DNA from: Lonsdalea iberica
Lineage (GTDB): Bacteria; Pseudomonadota; Gammaproteobacteria; Enterobacterales; Enterobacteriaceae
Length of the DNA stretch: 64,000 nt
Reading direction: 5' to 3'
Assembly: GCF_002111585.1 (NCBI RefSeq)
Contig: NZ_LUTP01000003.1
Location: forward strand, 1 to 64,000
Shown: piece by piece, positions 18,100 through 28,678 of the stretch
Layout of the letters: each line of letters starts with the position of its first letter
How positions within the stretch are numbered: position 1 is the first letter of the stretch
The notes under the pieces: generated by a model
The model's input: the letters and a program-made list of their open reading frames with translations, nothing else
Told to the model about the DNA's origin: nothing
The model's database searches: none
Made by a program: the position numbers and the translations under genes

Positions 18100-18516
18100 T
18101 TACAGCTGTTTGTTGAGCGGATCGGCGACCGGAATGCGGCGACGCGACGGCATCGGTGTCACCTTGATGGTGCGGCGGCGCGAGGGTTTGACTTCGCGTT
18201 CGTGATAGAGCTTCAGCACGATAACGATCAACGCCAGAAAGGCGGTAATGCCGTTGGCCGTCATGACGGGAATATCCTGTACGTTGAAGCCGTAGGCCGT
18301 CCACGACGTGACGCCGAAGAATAAGGCGGCGTACATTCCAAGTGAGATCCCGGTCGTGTCTTTATTGCGGATAATGTGCAGCACCTGCAGGAAAAAAGAG
18401 CCGGTGGTCACCCAGGCGGCAAGGCCGCCCAGCGCCATCGGCCAGCGATAAAGGGTGACTATCGCGACCGCGGCGGCCGCCATCGTTCCTGCAACAATCG
18501 TGATGTTCTTCTTCAT
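18100..18516 (-). CDS. SemiSWEET-family (PQ-loop) sugar transporter
   Basis: A 138-residue membrane protein with three hydrophobic helices after an N-terminal one. It carries the MtN3/PQ-loop signature region (GSFFLQVLHIIRNKDTTGIS, with VLHI in place of the PQ-type turn) and WTAYG in the third helix. SemiSWEETs are three-helix uniporters that dimerise to move sugars. Here an extra N-terminal helix and a basic C-terminal tail are present. The start at 18516 follows GAAGGAG; it lies one base after the dehydrogenase stop, so the two genes are coupled. The substrate is probably the ketose or polyol linked to that enzyme, which is inference. Confidence 0.8.
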   Translation of the reverse strand: MKKNITIVAGTMAAAAVAIVTLYRWPMALGGLAAWVTTGSFFLQVLHIIRNKDTTGISLGMYAALFFGVTSWTAYGFNVQDIPVMTANGITAFLALIVIVLKLYHEREVKPSRRRTIKVTPMPSRRRIPVADPLNKQL

Positions 18517-18517
18517 A

Positions 18518-19927
18518 TTATGCTCCTTCACTCACCGGCTGTAGCGCCTCGCGAACTTCTTCAACGGCGGAGCTCAGATGGTCAGCTAATGCTTCGTGAT
18601 GGCGTAATGATCCAAACAGCGCCGGGTGTCGTGAGAACGCGGTCAGCGGATCTGCGGCGCTGAAAATCGCATCAAAGTCGACGCTGTCGATGGCGCGGTC
18701 TTCATAGCTGAAGGGCAGTTCGCCAGCATGATGCTGCTGCATAAAGAGGAAAAACAGCGCGGGCAGTCGCAGCGTCGCTCGCGGGACTTCATTCTGACGA
18801 TACCGGTCCTTTAGCGTCGGTACGATAAAGCCATGCAGTTTGGCGATGCTGTCTGAAGAGACGCGAGCAACGGTATCGCGGACGCCGCGGTTGCCGAAGC
18901 GCGCCAGAACGCTTTCGCACTCTTCTTCCTGCACGTGAGTTATGCCGCGGCTGCGAAGGGCGGGCAGCACGTCCTTGATGACGTATTCGCGTACCCACTT
19001 CGTGACCTGCGGCGTCAGACTTTCATCGATGTAGCGTTTGTCCAGCAAAGCGCCGGCCCAGGCGATGCCGCTGTGGCTGGCGTTCAGCAGGCGGATTTTC
19101 GCCTCTTCGACCGTCGTGACGTCCTCGACGAATTCGACGCCGACTTCTTCCAGCGGCGGACGTTCGCTCACGAAATGATCTTCGATCACCCAGCGAGCGA
19201 AACGTTCGGCGGAAAGCGGAGCCGCATCGTCGGTGATGCCCTGCTTTTCCAGACGGGCATAGAGCGCTTCGTCAAATTTCGGTGTAATCCGGTCGACCAT
19301 GCTGTTGGGGGCGGAGGTGTTGTCTTCCATCCACTTAACCAGATCCTGCCGTTCCTTGGCGACCAGAAATTCACGCAGCCCCTGCGAGAAGCTATCGCCA
19401 TTTTGAAGCAGGTTGTCGCAGCACAGTAAAGTCACCGGTCCGCTTTGCTGTTGTTGACGGGCGGTCAAAATCAGCGTCAATGCGCCATATAAAGTATTTA
19501 TTTCACCTTCATCGCGAAGATCGGCCTGCACTGCGGGGTGCGTCAGATCGAGGTGGCCATCGTCGTCCAGGAAGTAACCTCCCTCGGTAACGGTGAAAGA
19601 AATAATTTTTGTCTCGGGAGCGGCGCCTACAGCCACCGTGGAGGCCAATTGGCTATCCCAAAGAATGATTTGATCGACTGCGTCTATGGTCTCGTAGGTA
19701 TGTTCGCCGTCAGGGGAAATGGTTTCCAGCGTGTAGAGACCTTTCTGAGATTTGAGCTGCTGAAGCGTTTTTTGTGTTGAGCTATTGCGGATGTTGGATA
19801 GCGCCATGTGCCATCGCTCGTTGCCCTGCTTTCGCAGCTGGTTAAGGTACCAGGCCTGATGCGATCGGAAGAACGCACTTGCACCCAGATGAAGCCAGTT
19901 AGAGGAATCTGTAGTTGATATAGCCAA
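18518..19927 (-). CDS. Mannitol/arabinitol dehydrogenase family polyol dehydrogenase
   Basis: A 469-residue long-chain polyol dehydrogenase that would oxidise a polyol to a ketose with NAD(P)+. The N-terminal Rossmann region begins LHLGASAFFRSHQAWYL. The catalytic signature K-x5-N-x2-H is present in KIRLLNASHSGIAWAG. Overall shape and start resemble D-arabinitol 4-dehydrogenase (DalD) more than UxuB/UxaB uronate enzymes, but mannitol or another polyol is possible. The start appears to be TTG at 19927 behind AAGGAAAGGG. It is transcribed with the SemiSWEET gene. Confidence 0.82.
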   Translation of the reverse strand: MAISTTDSSNWLHLGASAFFRSHQAWYLNQLRKQGNERWHMALSNIRNSSTQKTLQQLKSQKGLYTLETISPDGEHTYETIDAVDQIILWDSQLASTVAVGAAPETKIISFTVTEGGYFLDDDGHLDLTHPAVQADLRDEGEINTLYGALTLILTARQQQQSGPVTLLCCDNLLQNGDSFSQGLREFLVAKERQDLVKWMEDNTSAPNSMVDRITPKFDEALYARLEKQGITDDAAPLSAERFARWVIEDHFVSERPPLEEVGVEFVEDVTTVEEAKIRLLNASHSGIAWAGALLDKRYIDESLTPQVTKWVREYVIKDVLPALRSRGITHVQEEECESVLARFGNRGVRDTVARVSSDSIAKLHGFIVPTLKDRYRQNEVPRATLRLPALFFLFMQQHHAGELPFSYEDRAIDSVDFDAIFSAADPLTAFSRHPALFGSLRHHEALADHLSSAVEEVREALQPVSEGA

Positions 19928-20119
19928 ACCCTTTCCTTACTCCATTGGAGATAATTTATCCGATATTAAGGTTAGCACTTTTTGCAACATAATAAAAATA
20001 TGCTAATTATCAATGTATTGATGTTTTTTCGGATGGAAGGGGGCAAGCCGACGGTCGAAGGGAGACGATCATCCCAAGGGGAGTGTCGGCGTTTCCGCCC
20101 GACTCGTCGGCTGGGGGAA

Positions 20120-20875
20120 TTACTGGATGTTTACGCTCCATTTAGAGACTCTAAAGGTCCCTGAACCTTTATACAATTCAGTGCCAAATTCGATGCTGCT
20201 AAGGTACTTGGTGTTGCTCATCCACTGCTTAGCGTTGACCAGATAATCCGTAAAGTTCTTGATATCGAGGTTCGCGGCAGTCTGATTGCTTTTGATTACA
20301 AAGGAGTAAATATTCCAGCCGCTGCCGTAGCCTTTGTACAGATCCCAGGGGATACCGCCTATCGTGACGGTATTAACATAAGAACCGGCTGGTATCGCAT
20401 TGGTGCTGTTCATCCAGATCATCAGCTCATCGGTCGGGGTTGACCACCAGTTTGCATTATTGTCTGAGTGGAACCAGATATCGTAAGCGACGTTGTACAT
20501 GCCCGTTGCGTTAGAGAAAGACCAGGCCGCGCTGGTATTGATGTTTTTGTTTTCGGAAAGGCGGACCGGCAGTCCGGTATTGGTCCCGTATCCTGTCGTC
20601 CAGTGCCAGCCATGCACGATGGAGGGGTAGCCTTTCACCGAGTTGGCGTCGCTGGGCCACGACCATGACCATCCCATATCCTTCGCGTTGTTGACATAAA
20701 TGGCTTGCTGCCCGTTAGGCACTGCGCTTTTTCCCCAAGTATTGTTGTAGACATAATCGATGCCGCTCGGTAGATAAAGTTTGGCATTATCGCCAGAGGA
20801 TGACGCCGCTAACGCGCCGCCGTTCGCCATGATCACCGCCATGGCAATAGAGGCAAAACCCACTGTCTTTTTCAT
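20120..20875 (-). CDS. celS: Secreted GH12 endoglucanase, CelS-like
   Basis: A 251-residue secreted cellulase with a cleavable signal peptide (MKKTVGFASIAMAVIMANGG, ALA cleavage). It has the glycoside hydrolase family 12 catalytic glutamates in DELMIWMN and SSIEFGTEL. FTDYLVNAKQWMSNTKYLSS closely matches Pectobacterium CelS. It hydrolyses beta-1,4-glucan of plant cell walls. Two ATGs occur: the one at 20881 is only one base from AAGGAG, so 20875 is the better start. It has no carbohydrate-binding module. It stands alone, beside decayed DNA. Confidence 0.93.
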   Translation of the reverse strand: MKKTVGFASIAMAVIMANGGALAASSSGDNAKLYLPSGIDYVYNNTWGKSAVPNGQQAIYVNNAKDMGWSWSWPSDANSVKGYPSIVHGWHWTTGYGTNTGLPVRLSENKNINTSAAWSFSNATGMYNVAYDIWFHSDNNANWWSTPTDELMIWMNSTNAIPAGSYVNTVTIGGIPWDLYKGYGSGWNIYSFVIKSNQTAANLDIKNFTDYLVNAKQWMSNTKYLSSIEFGTELYKGSGTFRVSKWSVNIQ

Positions 20876-21858
20876 AAACATGCTCCTTGTTTTATACCTA
20901 AAATAAATATGACCTGTTAACGCTGATTGTCGTCGTTAGCCGGTTTTTTCGTCGATTCCGTTTCGTTCACGAATAGGGGGCTGGCGTATTTAATGACTCG
21001 GTATTAAATAAAATAATAAAAACTCAATTATTCGAGTAAAGACGGTCGTGCTGTGATGAATAAAGTTATTCCTATATTATTCCTGAATAACTTGATGTAT
21101 CGCTTATTTGTTAAGTTTCATGGCTTGGTTTGGGTGTAAAAAGACCAGTTGCTAAAATTGTTGTTTTCTTGTTCTATTGATAAACTTACTTGCCACATCA
21201 TTGATATGATATAGATACGCTATATTGTCATTTTCCTGGTTTATGAATGACCTTAATATCTAACATTAGCAATCTGACTGACTTTCTTGACCTCGTTTCC
21301 TAAAATAAAAAACAAGTTTTACAAGGGGTTTATTGCAAGCTGACCACGAGTTAAATAATAAGATTGTTCTCATCGACATCATTTTGAGCATATTTTTCAC
21401 CAATCGGTGTGCCTTTTTTGATCTTTCATTGTGTTGTTTAACTGCCATTTGATTATGGGCAAAAATAAACGGTTCTTCAATGAAAAAGACCAATTTATTG
21501 CTTCTGTTCTTAATAATCATAAGATTCTGAAAGAAGTAATGTCAGTAAATTCAGTAAGTTGATTGAGGCGATTGGGAGGATTTTAATTCTTGTCTTTTTA
21601 TTTTAATGTTTAATGGAATCGTTATCTTGAACTATTGGTGGTTGTTTTTAGTTCTTTTTAAAATATACACATTGAGCTTTTCGGTATTCATCTATTATGA
21701 AGTTAATGATTGGTATATTAATCAAGTGTTCATCAGTGTCAAAAATAGTCATATCGGCGGGGTTTTACCGTTGAAATATTGTTTCCTCAAAGAAACGAAT
21801 TGGTCTATCAGAGATAAAAAATGTCTGGTGATGACTTAGGCACCTTATAGACACATAA
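20876..21858. other. AT-rich region without a convincing gene
   Basis: About 1 kb with markedly lower GC than its surroundings. Short frames exist (plus 21606-21839, 77 codons; minus 21266-21520, 84 codons) but neither has a ribosome site or a recognisable family. The part next to 20876 should hold the celS promoter. The low GC suggests acquired or long-unselected DNA. Confidence 0.5.
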
Positions 21859-22165
21859 CTACGTCAGCATCAGGCTGTTTTTTTTCACTGCTGAGCGGAG
21901 AGCAAGCTCATCCGGTGTTTTCAGGAAGGGCGTCAGTACAGCACTCAGAATATACAACCCTGCATAGATGCCTAATTCGCCGCCAGCGCCGAGCGAAAAG
22001 TAAAGCAGTGCGTCGATGGCCGGGCGTATTGTCGTTTTTCCACATAAGGAAGGAGTAGGCGAATAGGAGATAACCGATACCGCGTACGGCATAAAAGGGC
22101 AGCCCCCAGGCTTGCTCGACGTCATCGCCGGTCATGAATATGGTCAGGCCGATATAGCCCGTATT
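21859..22165 (-). pseudogene. Remnant of a small membrane-protein gene
   Basis: Minus-strand translation gives hydrophobic pieces that join only across a frame change near 22025. The first is TGYIGLTIFMTGDDVEQAWG continuing to FLMWKNDNT. The second is PAIDALLYFSLGAGGELGIY continuing to a stop at 21859. The 5' end stops abruptly at about 22165, where unrelated sequence begins. It reads as the last 90-100 residues of a three- or four-helix membrane protein of unknown family. Truncation plus frameshift indicates a pseudogene. Confidence 0.5.
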
Positions 22166-22624
22166 AGATTTTTAGGCAGTCCTGGTTTTCGTGATTTTTT
22201 ATTTTCTCAAACGTTGACCCCGGAATTGGAAAAGAAAGATCGAGCGATTGTCTTATTTATCGATGATAACCTGGAGACGATGTCTATTTCTGATATTTCC
22301 CCCGACCTGAATGGCAGCGTTGCCGGTATTACCAATGTTTATAAATCACCGGGTTTACCATATTTCACGATCTTAAAAATGAGTGTTGCTAAGAAAGAGG
22401 TTAATTTAGAAGAGATTATCGAAATCCCCGTTATACATGATGCGGATCTTTATACTAATAAAGTCATTGAGATCACATCATTCAATTCTATTGTTTCCTT
22501 ACAAGACAGTTTGGAAGCGATAGATCGTCGTGTCATAGAAACCGTTGCACCGCTGTCGATCACCTTCCCCGTAAGGGGCGAAAATCATTCTCGCGGGCTG
22601 TGGGGGTTTTGGCGTCGTCTATGA
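22112..22624 (+). CDS. Unrecognised protein, probably a 5'-truncated remnant
   Basis: An open frame of up to 170 codons, but the only start in the first part is a TTG at 22112 without a ribosome site. The first 18 codons also overlap the antisense membrane-protein remnant. From about 22166 the sequence looks protein-like (for example KKDRAIVLFIDDNLETMSIS and ENHSRGLWGFWRRL at the end). No family is recognised. GC is lower than in flanking housekeeping genes. It is most likely the C-terminal part of a gene cut by a deletion or insertion junction. Confidence 0.4.
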   Translation: MLDVIAGHEYGQADIARIRFLGSPGFRDFLFSQTLTPELEKKDRAIVLFIDDNLETMSISDISPDLNGSVAGITNVYKSPGLPYFTILKMSVAKKEVNLEEIIEIPVIHDADLYTNKVIEITSFNSIVSLQDSLEAIDRRVIETVAPLSITFPVRGENHSRGLWGFWRRL

Positions 22625-22689
22625 GGATTTCAATCACAATCCACTAAAATTGAGTGTATTTCCTTATGCGATCAGCGGCAGCCATAAAT

Positions 22690-22855
22690 AGCTAATGAGC
22701 GCATCGCTAAAGTAGCCGGGAGATATTCTGCTGGCTGTTTCACATTCAGGTCAAATGACCGATAGTATTGATTGTGGTGGAGGTGGCCAACGCAAAAGGC
22801 GCGGAGTCTATTTGCCTGAATGAGTATTCTTATCGCCTATCAGGCGGCATCTAGG
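22690..22855 (+). pseudogene. Remnant of a SIS-domain (RpiR-like) regulator gene
   Basis: Two frames combine to give PGDILLAVSHSGQMTDSID and then VVEVANAKGAESICLNEYSY followed by RLSGGI and a stop. This is the SIS-domain core (D-(I/V)-x-(I/L)-A-x-S-x-S-G) typical of RpiR-type sugar-phosphate regulators. A single-base shift near 22770, and the absence of the N-terminal helix-turn-helix and the rest of the domain, mark it as a fragment. Confidence 0.6.
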
Positions 22856-22904
22856 TGTTTTCGGTGATGCCGACCGGTAAATAATTTTCTAAACTCCACG
22901 CAAT

Positions 22905-22932
22905 AAAAAACCCCGATATCTCGGGGTTTTTT
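22905..22932 (-). terminator. Strong terminator downstream of ssb
   Basis: AAAAAACCCCGA (22905-22916), TATC, then TCGGGGTTTTTTT form a symmetrical hairpin with A and T runs on both sides. It can stop transcription in either direction. ssb ends 35 bases away on the minus strand. Confidence 0.88.
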
Positions 22933-22966
22933 TAGTGGATTTTTTAACGAATGAGTCGGGTTCAAA

Positions 22967-23512
22967 TCAGAACGGGATATCGTCGTCGAAATCCATCGGC
23001 GGTTCATTGTTCGGCGCTGCCGGAGCGGTATTCTGCTGCGGGCGCGCTGCCTGTCCGCCGCCACTGAACTGGTTGTTCGCCTGCGGCTGCTGAGGCTGAC
23101 CCCAGCCGCCCTGCTGCTGGTTGTTGCCGCCTGCAGGCGCGCCCGCCGGTGCGCCGCCGCCTGAACGGCCGCCGAGCATCTGCATGGTGCCGCCGATATT
23201 GACGACGACTTCCGTCGTGTAACGGTCGGTGCCGCTTTGATCCTGCCATTTACGCGTCTGCAGCTGGCCTTCGATATAAACCTGAGAACCCTTGCGCAGG
23301 TATTCTCCGGCGACTTCAGCCAGTTTGCCGAACAGCACAACGCGGTGCCACTCGGTTTTTTCTTTCTGCTCGCCGGTTTGCTTATCGCGCCAGCTTTCGG
23401 ACGTGGCCAGGGTAATGTTGGCTACTGCGCCGCCATTCGGCATGTAACGAACTTCCGGGTCTTGTCCGAGATTCCCGAGAAGAATGACTTTATTAACGCC
23501 TCTGCTGGCCAT
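22967..23512 (-). CDS. ssb: Single-stranded DNA-binding protein
   Basis: A 181-residue SSB with the N-terminal OB fold ([20 protein letters not shown]), a Gly/Gln/Pro-rich linker and the acidic C-terminal tip DFDDDIPF that recruits repair and replication proteins. E. coli SSB has 178 residues. It is divergent from uvrA across a 234-base region containing a LexA box, the conserved enterobacterial arrangement. Confidence 0.98.
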   Translation of the reverse strand: MASRGVNKVILLGNLGQDPEVRYMPNGGAVANITLATSESWRDKQTGEQKEKTEWHRVVLFGKLAEVAGEYLRKGSQVYIEGQLQTRKWQDQSGTDRYTTEVVVNIGGTMQMLGGRSGGGAPAGAPAGGNNQQQGGWGQPQQPQANNQFSGGGQAARPQQNTAPAAPNNEPPMDFDDDIPF

Positions 23513-23642
23513 GTGGGTGTCTCCTGATGGATCAATTTTTAAATAGTCTAAACGATGAATTCTAGCATGCTACACCGCCTTATAATACTCGCGATGCGCG
23601 CCGCATAATTTTTTCCTTTACGCGGTTAATTGACAACCACCA

Positions 23643-23658
23643 CTGGTTATCCATTCAG
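23643..23658. promoter_or_regulatory. LexA (SOS) box between ssb and uvrA
   Basis: CTGG-N8-TCAG at this position corresponds to the E. coli uvrA operator, CTGT-N8-TCAG (consensus CTGT-N8-ACAG). A TTGACA at 23630-23635 lies just upstream on the uvrA side. LexA control of uvrA, and partly of ssb, is established in E. coli. Confidence 0.7.
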
Positions 23659-23746
23659 TTTTATTTATGCCATAATCATTGGTTTCGTACTGGATTTCTC
23701 TCTGTGTGAGGGATGCAAAACAGCGTCAATGACGGGAAGTATGTGA

Positions 23747-26592
23747 ATGGATAATATCGAAGTTCGTGGTGCCCGTACTCATAATCTCAAGAATATCAAT
23801 CTGATAATCCCTCGCGATAAGCTGATTGTGGTCACGGGATTATCCGGATCCGGAAAGTCATCGCTGGCTTTTGACACCCTCTACGCCGAGGGGCAGCGAC
23901 GTTACGTAGAATCTCTGTCAGCGTATGCCCGGCAGTTTTTGTCCCTGATGGAAAAACCGGACGTCGATCATATCGAAGGGTTGTCGCCGGCCATTTCCAT
24001 TGAACAGAAGTCGACGTCGCATAACCCGCGTTCGACCGTCGGCACCATCACTGAAATTCATGACTACCTGCGCCTGCTGTATGCCCGCGTCGGTGAGCCG
24101 CGCTGTCCGGAACACAACGTTCCGCTGGATGCGCAGACCGTGAGTCAGATGGTGGATAACGTGCTGGCGCAGCCGGAAGACAAGCGGCTGATGCTGCTGG
24201 CGCCGATCGTAAAAGATCGCAAGGGCGAGCATACCAAAACGCTGGAGAATCTGGCGACGCAGGGTTACATCCGCGCCCGAATCGACGGCGAGGTGTGCGA
24301 TCTGTCCGATCCGCCGAAGCTGGAGCTGCATAAGAAGCACACCATCGAGGTCGTCGTTGACCGCTTCAAGGTCCGCAGCGATCTGGCCCAGCGGTTGGCG
24401 GAGTCGTTCGAAACCGCGCTGGAGCTGTCCGGCGGCAGCGCCGTTGTTGCCGACATGGATGACAGCAGTGTGGCCGAACTGCTGTTCTCCGCCAACTTTG
24501 CCTGTCCAATCTGCGGCTACAGCATGCATGAGATGGAACCGCGCATGTTCTCCTTCAATAACCCCGCCGGCGCGTGCCCGACTTGCGATGGGTTAGGCGT
24601 GCAACAATTTTTCGATCCGTCCCGCGTCATCCAAAACCAGGAACTCTCTCTGGCGGGCGGGGCGATTCGCGGATGGGATCGCCGCAATTTTTACTACTTC
24701 CAGATGTTGCGATCGCTGGCGGAACACTACGAGTTTGATGTCGACGCACCGTTCAACAGCCTGAGCGCGGACGTTCAAAAGGTCGTGCTGTACGGTTCCG
24801 GCAAACAGAACATCGAATTCAAATACATTAACGACCGCGGCGATACTTCGGTGCGACGACACCCGTTCGAAGGGGTGCTGCACAATATGGAGCGTCGCTA
24901 TAAAGAAACGGAATCAACGGCGGTGCGCGAAGAGCTGGCGAAGTTTATCAGCAACCGCTCCTGCGCCAGCTGCCACGGTACCCGCCTGCGCGAAGAGGCT
25001 CGCCATGTCTACGTGGCCGAGACCACGCTGCCGCACATTTCCGACATGAGCATCGGTCAGGCGCTGAGTTTTTTCCAGAATATTGAGCTGAGCGGTCAGC
25101 GGGCGAAGATTGCCGAAAAAGTGTTGAAAGAAATCGGCGATCGGCTGCGCTTCCTGGTGAACGTGGGTCTGAATTATCTGTCGCTTTCCCGCTCGGCGGA
25201 AACGCTGTCCGGCGGCGAGGCGCAGCGTATCCGGCTGGCGAGCCAGATCGGCGCGGGGCTGGTCGGCGTAATGTACGTGCTGGACGAGCCGTCCATCGGT
25301 CTGCATCAACGGGACAACGAACGTCTGTTGGAAACGTTGATCCACCTGCGCGACCTCGGCAATACGGTGATCGTGGTTGAGCATGATGAGGATGCGATCC
25401 GCGCCGCCGATCACGTGATTGATATCGGTCCGGCGCCGGGGTGCATGGCGGCGAGGTGATCGCCGAGGGCACCGTCGACCAGATTATGGCCGTTCCCGAA
25501 TCCCTGACCGGGCAGTTCCTCAGCGGTCAGCGAAAAATTGAGGTGCCGGCTGAACGCGTACCGGCCGACCCCACCAAGGTACTGAAATTGATCGGCGCCA
25601 AAGGCAACAACCTCAAAGATGTGACGCTGACGCTGCCGGTAGGATTGTTTACCTGCATCACCGGGGTGTCCGGTTCGGGCAAGTCTACGCTGATCAACGA
25701 TACGCTGTTCCCGCTGGCTCAGCGGCAGTTGAATGGCGCCACCATCGCTGAATCCGCGCCGTATCGCGATATCCAGGGGCTGGATCACTTCGACAAAGTG
25801 ATCGATATCGATCAAAGCCCCATCGGCCGTACGCCTCGCTCTAACCCGGCGACCTATACGGGCGTGTTTACGCCAATCCGCGAGCTGTTCGCCGGCGTGC
25901 CGGAATCACGCACCCGCGGTTACAACCCCGGTCGTTTCAGCTTCAACGTGCGCGGCGGACGCTGTGAGGCATGTCAGGGCGACGGCGTCATCAAGGTTGA
26001 GATGCACTTCCTGCCGGATATCTACGTACCGTGCGACCAGTGCAAGGGCCATCGCTACAATCGTGAAACGCTGGAAATCAAATACAAAGGCAAAAGCATT
26101 CACGAAGTACTGGATATGACGATTGAGGATGCTCGCGAGTTCTTCGACGCCATTCCGGCGCTGGCGCGTAAGCTGCAAACGTTGATCGACGTCGGTTTGT
26201 CCTATATCCGTTTGGGGCAGTCGGCCACGACGCTGTCGGGCGGCGAGGCGCAGCGCGTCAAGCTGGCGCGCGAACTGTCCAAGCGCGGCACCGGCCAGAC
26301 GCTCTACATTCTGGATGAACCGACCACCGGGCTGCATTTCGCTGATATCCAGCAGTTGCTGACCGTGCTGCATCAGCTGCGCAATCAGGGCAATACCATT
26401 GTCGTCATCGAACATAATCTGGATGTGATTAAAACGGCCGACTGGATTGTGGATTTGGGGCCGGAGGGCGGCAGCGGTGGCGGCGAAATTCTGGTCAGCG
26501 GTACGCCGGAAACCGTTGCGGAGTGCGAGGCTTCGCACACTGCACGCTTCCTCAAACCGCTACTGGCGCGAGATACAACGCGCGTCGTCTGA
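23747..26592 (+). CDS. uvrA: Excinuclease ABC subunit A, frameshifted as read
   Basis: UvrA is the damage-recognition ATPase of nucleotide excision repair. Two ABC cassettes are visible: Walker [11 protein letters not shown] early and [10 protein letters not shown] after the break, with two LSGGEAQR signatures. Zinc-finger cysteines lie in [22 protein letters not shown] and CDQCKG. The first frame ends at a TGA at 25457-25459 because one G is missing near 25432: VIDIGP should continue [13 protein letters not shown]. The remainder is intact to 26592. The restored length is about 948 residues (E. coli 940). A single missing G in a GGG run suggests sequencing error. Confidence 0.93.
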
Positions 26593-26658
26593 CCCGTGGG
26601 TCCGCGTGGACAATAGCCCGCGCGGACAAACCTGTCCGTAACCTAAAAGGGGGTGAAC

Positions 26659-27078
26659 ATGTGGATGCAACGAGAAGTCATTCTGCAGCCGAGAAGCCGC
26701 GGCTTTCATCTGATCACGCGCGATGTGCTGGCGTCGATCCCGGAAATCAGGCAGTTGCGGGTTGGACTGTTGCAGGTATTCATCAAGCACACCTCCGCGT
26801 CATTAACGCTGAATGAAAATGCCGACCCCACGGTACGTCAGGACTTCGAAAGCGCATTCAACCGGCTGGTGCCGGAAGATGGACCGGACTACCGTCACTG
26901 TGATGAAGGCAGCGACGATATGCCCGCGCATCTCAAGTCCAGCCTGCTGGGCAGTAGTGTGATGCTACCGGTCAGCGACGGCGGCCTCAACATGGGGCTG
27001 TGGCAGGGGATTTATCTGTGTGAGCACCGCAATTACGGTGGGAGTCGAACGCTGCTACTGACGCTGCAGGGCGAATAG
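26659..27078 (+). CDS. yjbQ: YjbQ family protein (UPF0047)
   Basis: A 139-residue cytoplasmic protein of the YjbQ/UPF0047 family, for which thiamine-phosphate synthase side activity has been reported in E. coli. Conserved features are HTSASLTLNENADPTVRQDF, HLKSSLLG and the C-terminal GTWQGI-like GLWQGIYLCEHR. The ATG at 26659 follows AAGGGGGTG; a GTG two codons earlier is the alternative. It lies 66 bases after uvrA. Confidence 0.92.
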   Translation: MWMQREVILQPRSRGFHLITRDVLASIPEIRQLRVGLLQVFIKHTSASLTLNENADPTVRQDFESAFNRLVPEDGPDYRHCDEGSDDMPAHLKSSLLGSSVMLPVSDGGLNMGLWQGIYLCEHRNYGGSRTLLLTLQGE

Positions 27079-27088
27079 CAAGACGTCT

Positions 27089-28678
<1,590 letters not shown>

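Noticed and set aside
20046..20112. AGCCGACG/CGTCGGCT inverted repeat after celS
   Set aside because: The loop is about 50 bases and no T-run follows, so a terminator call is not justified.
21266..21520. 84-codon minus-strand frame in AT-rich DNA
   Set aside because: No ribosome site or recognisable pattern.
21606..21839. 77-codon frame in AT-rich DNA, hydrophobic at its start
   Set aside because: No ribosome site, no family, and chance hydrophobic frames are common in AT-rich DNA.
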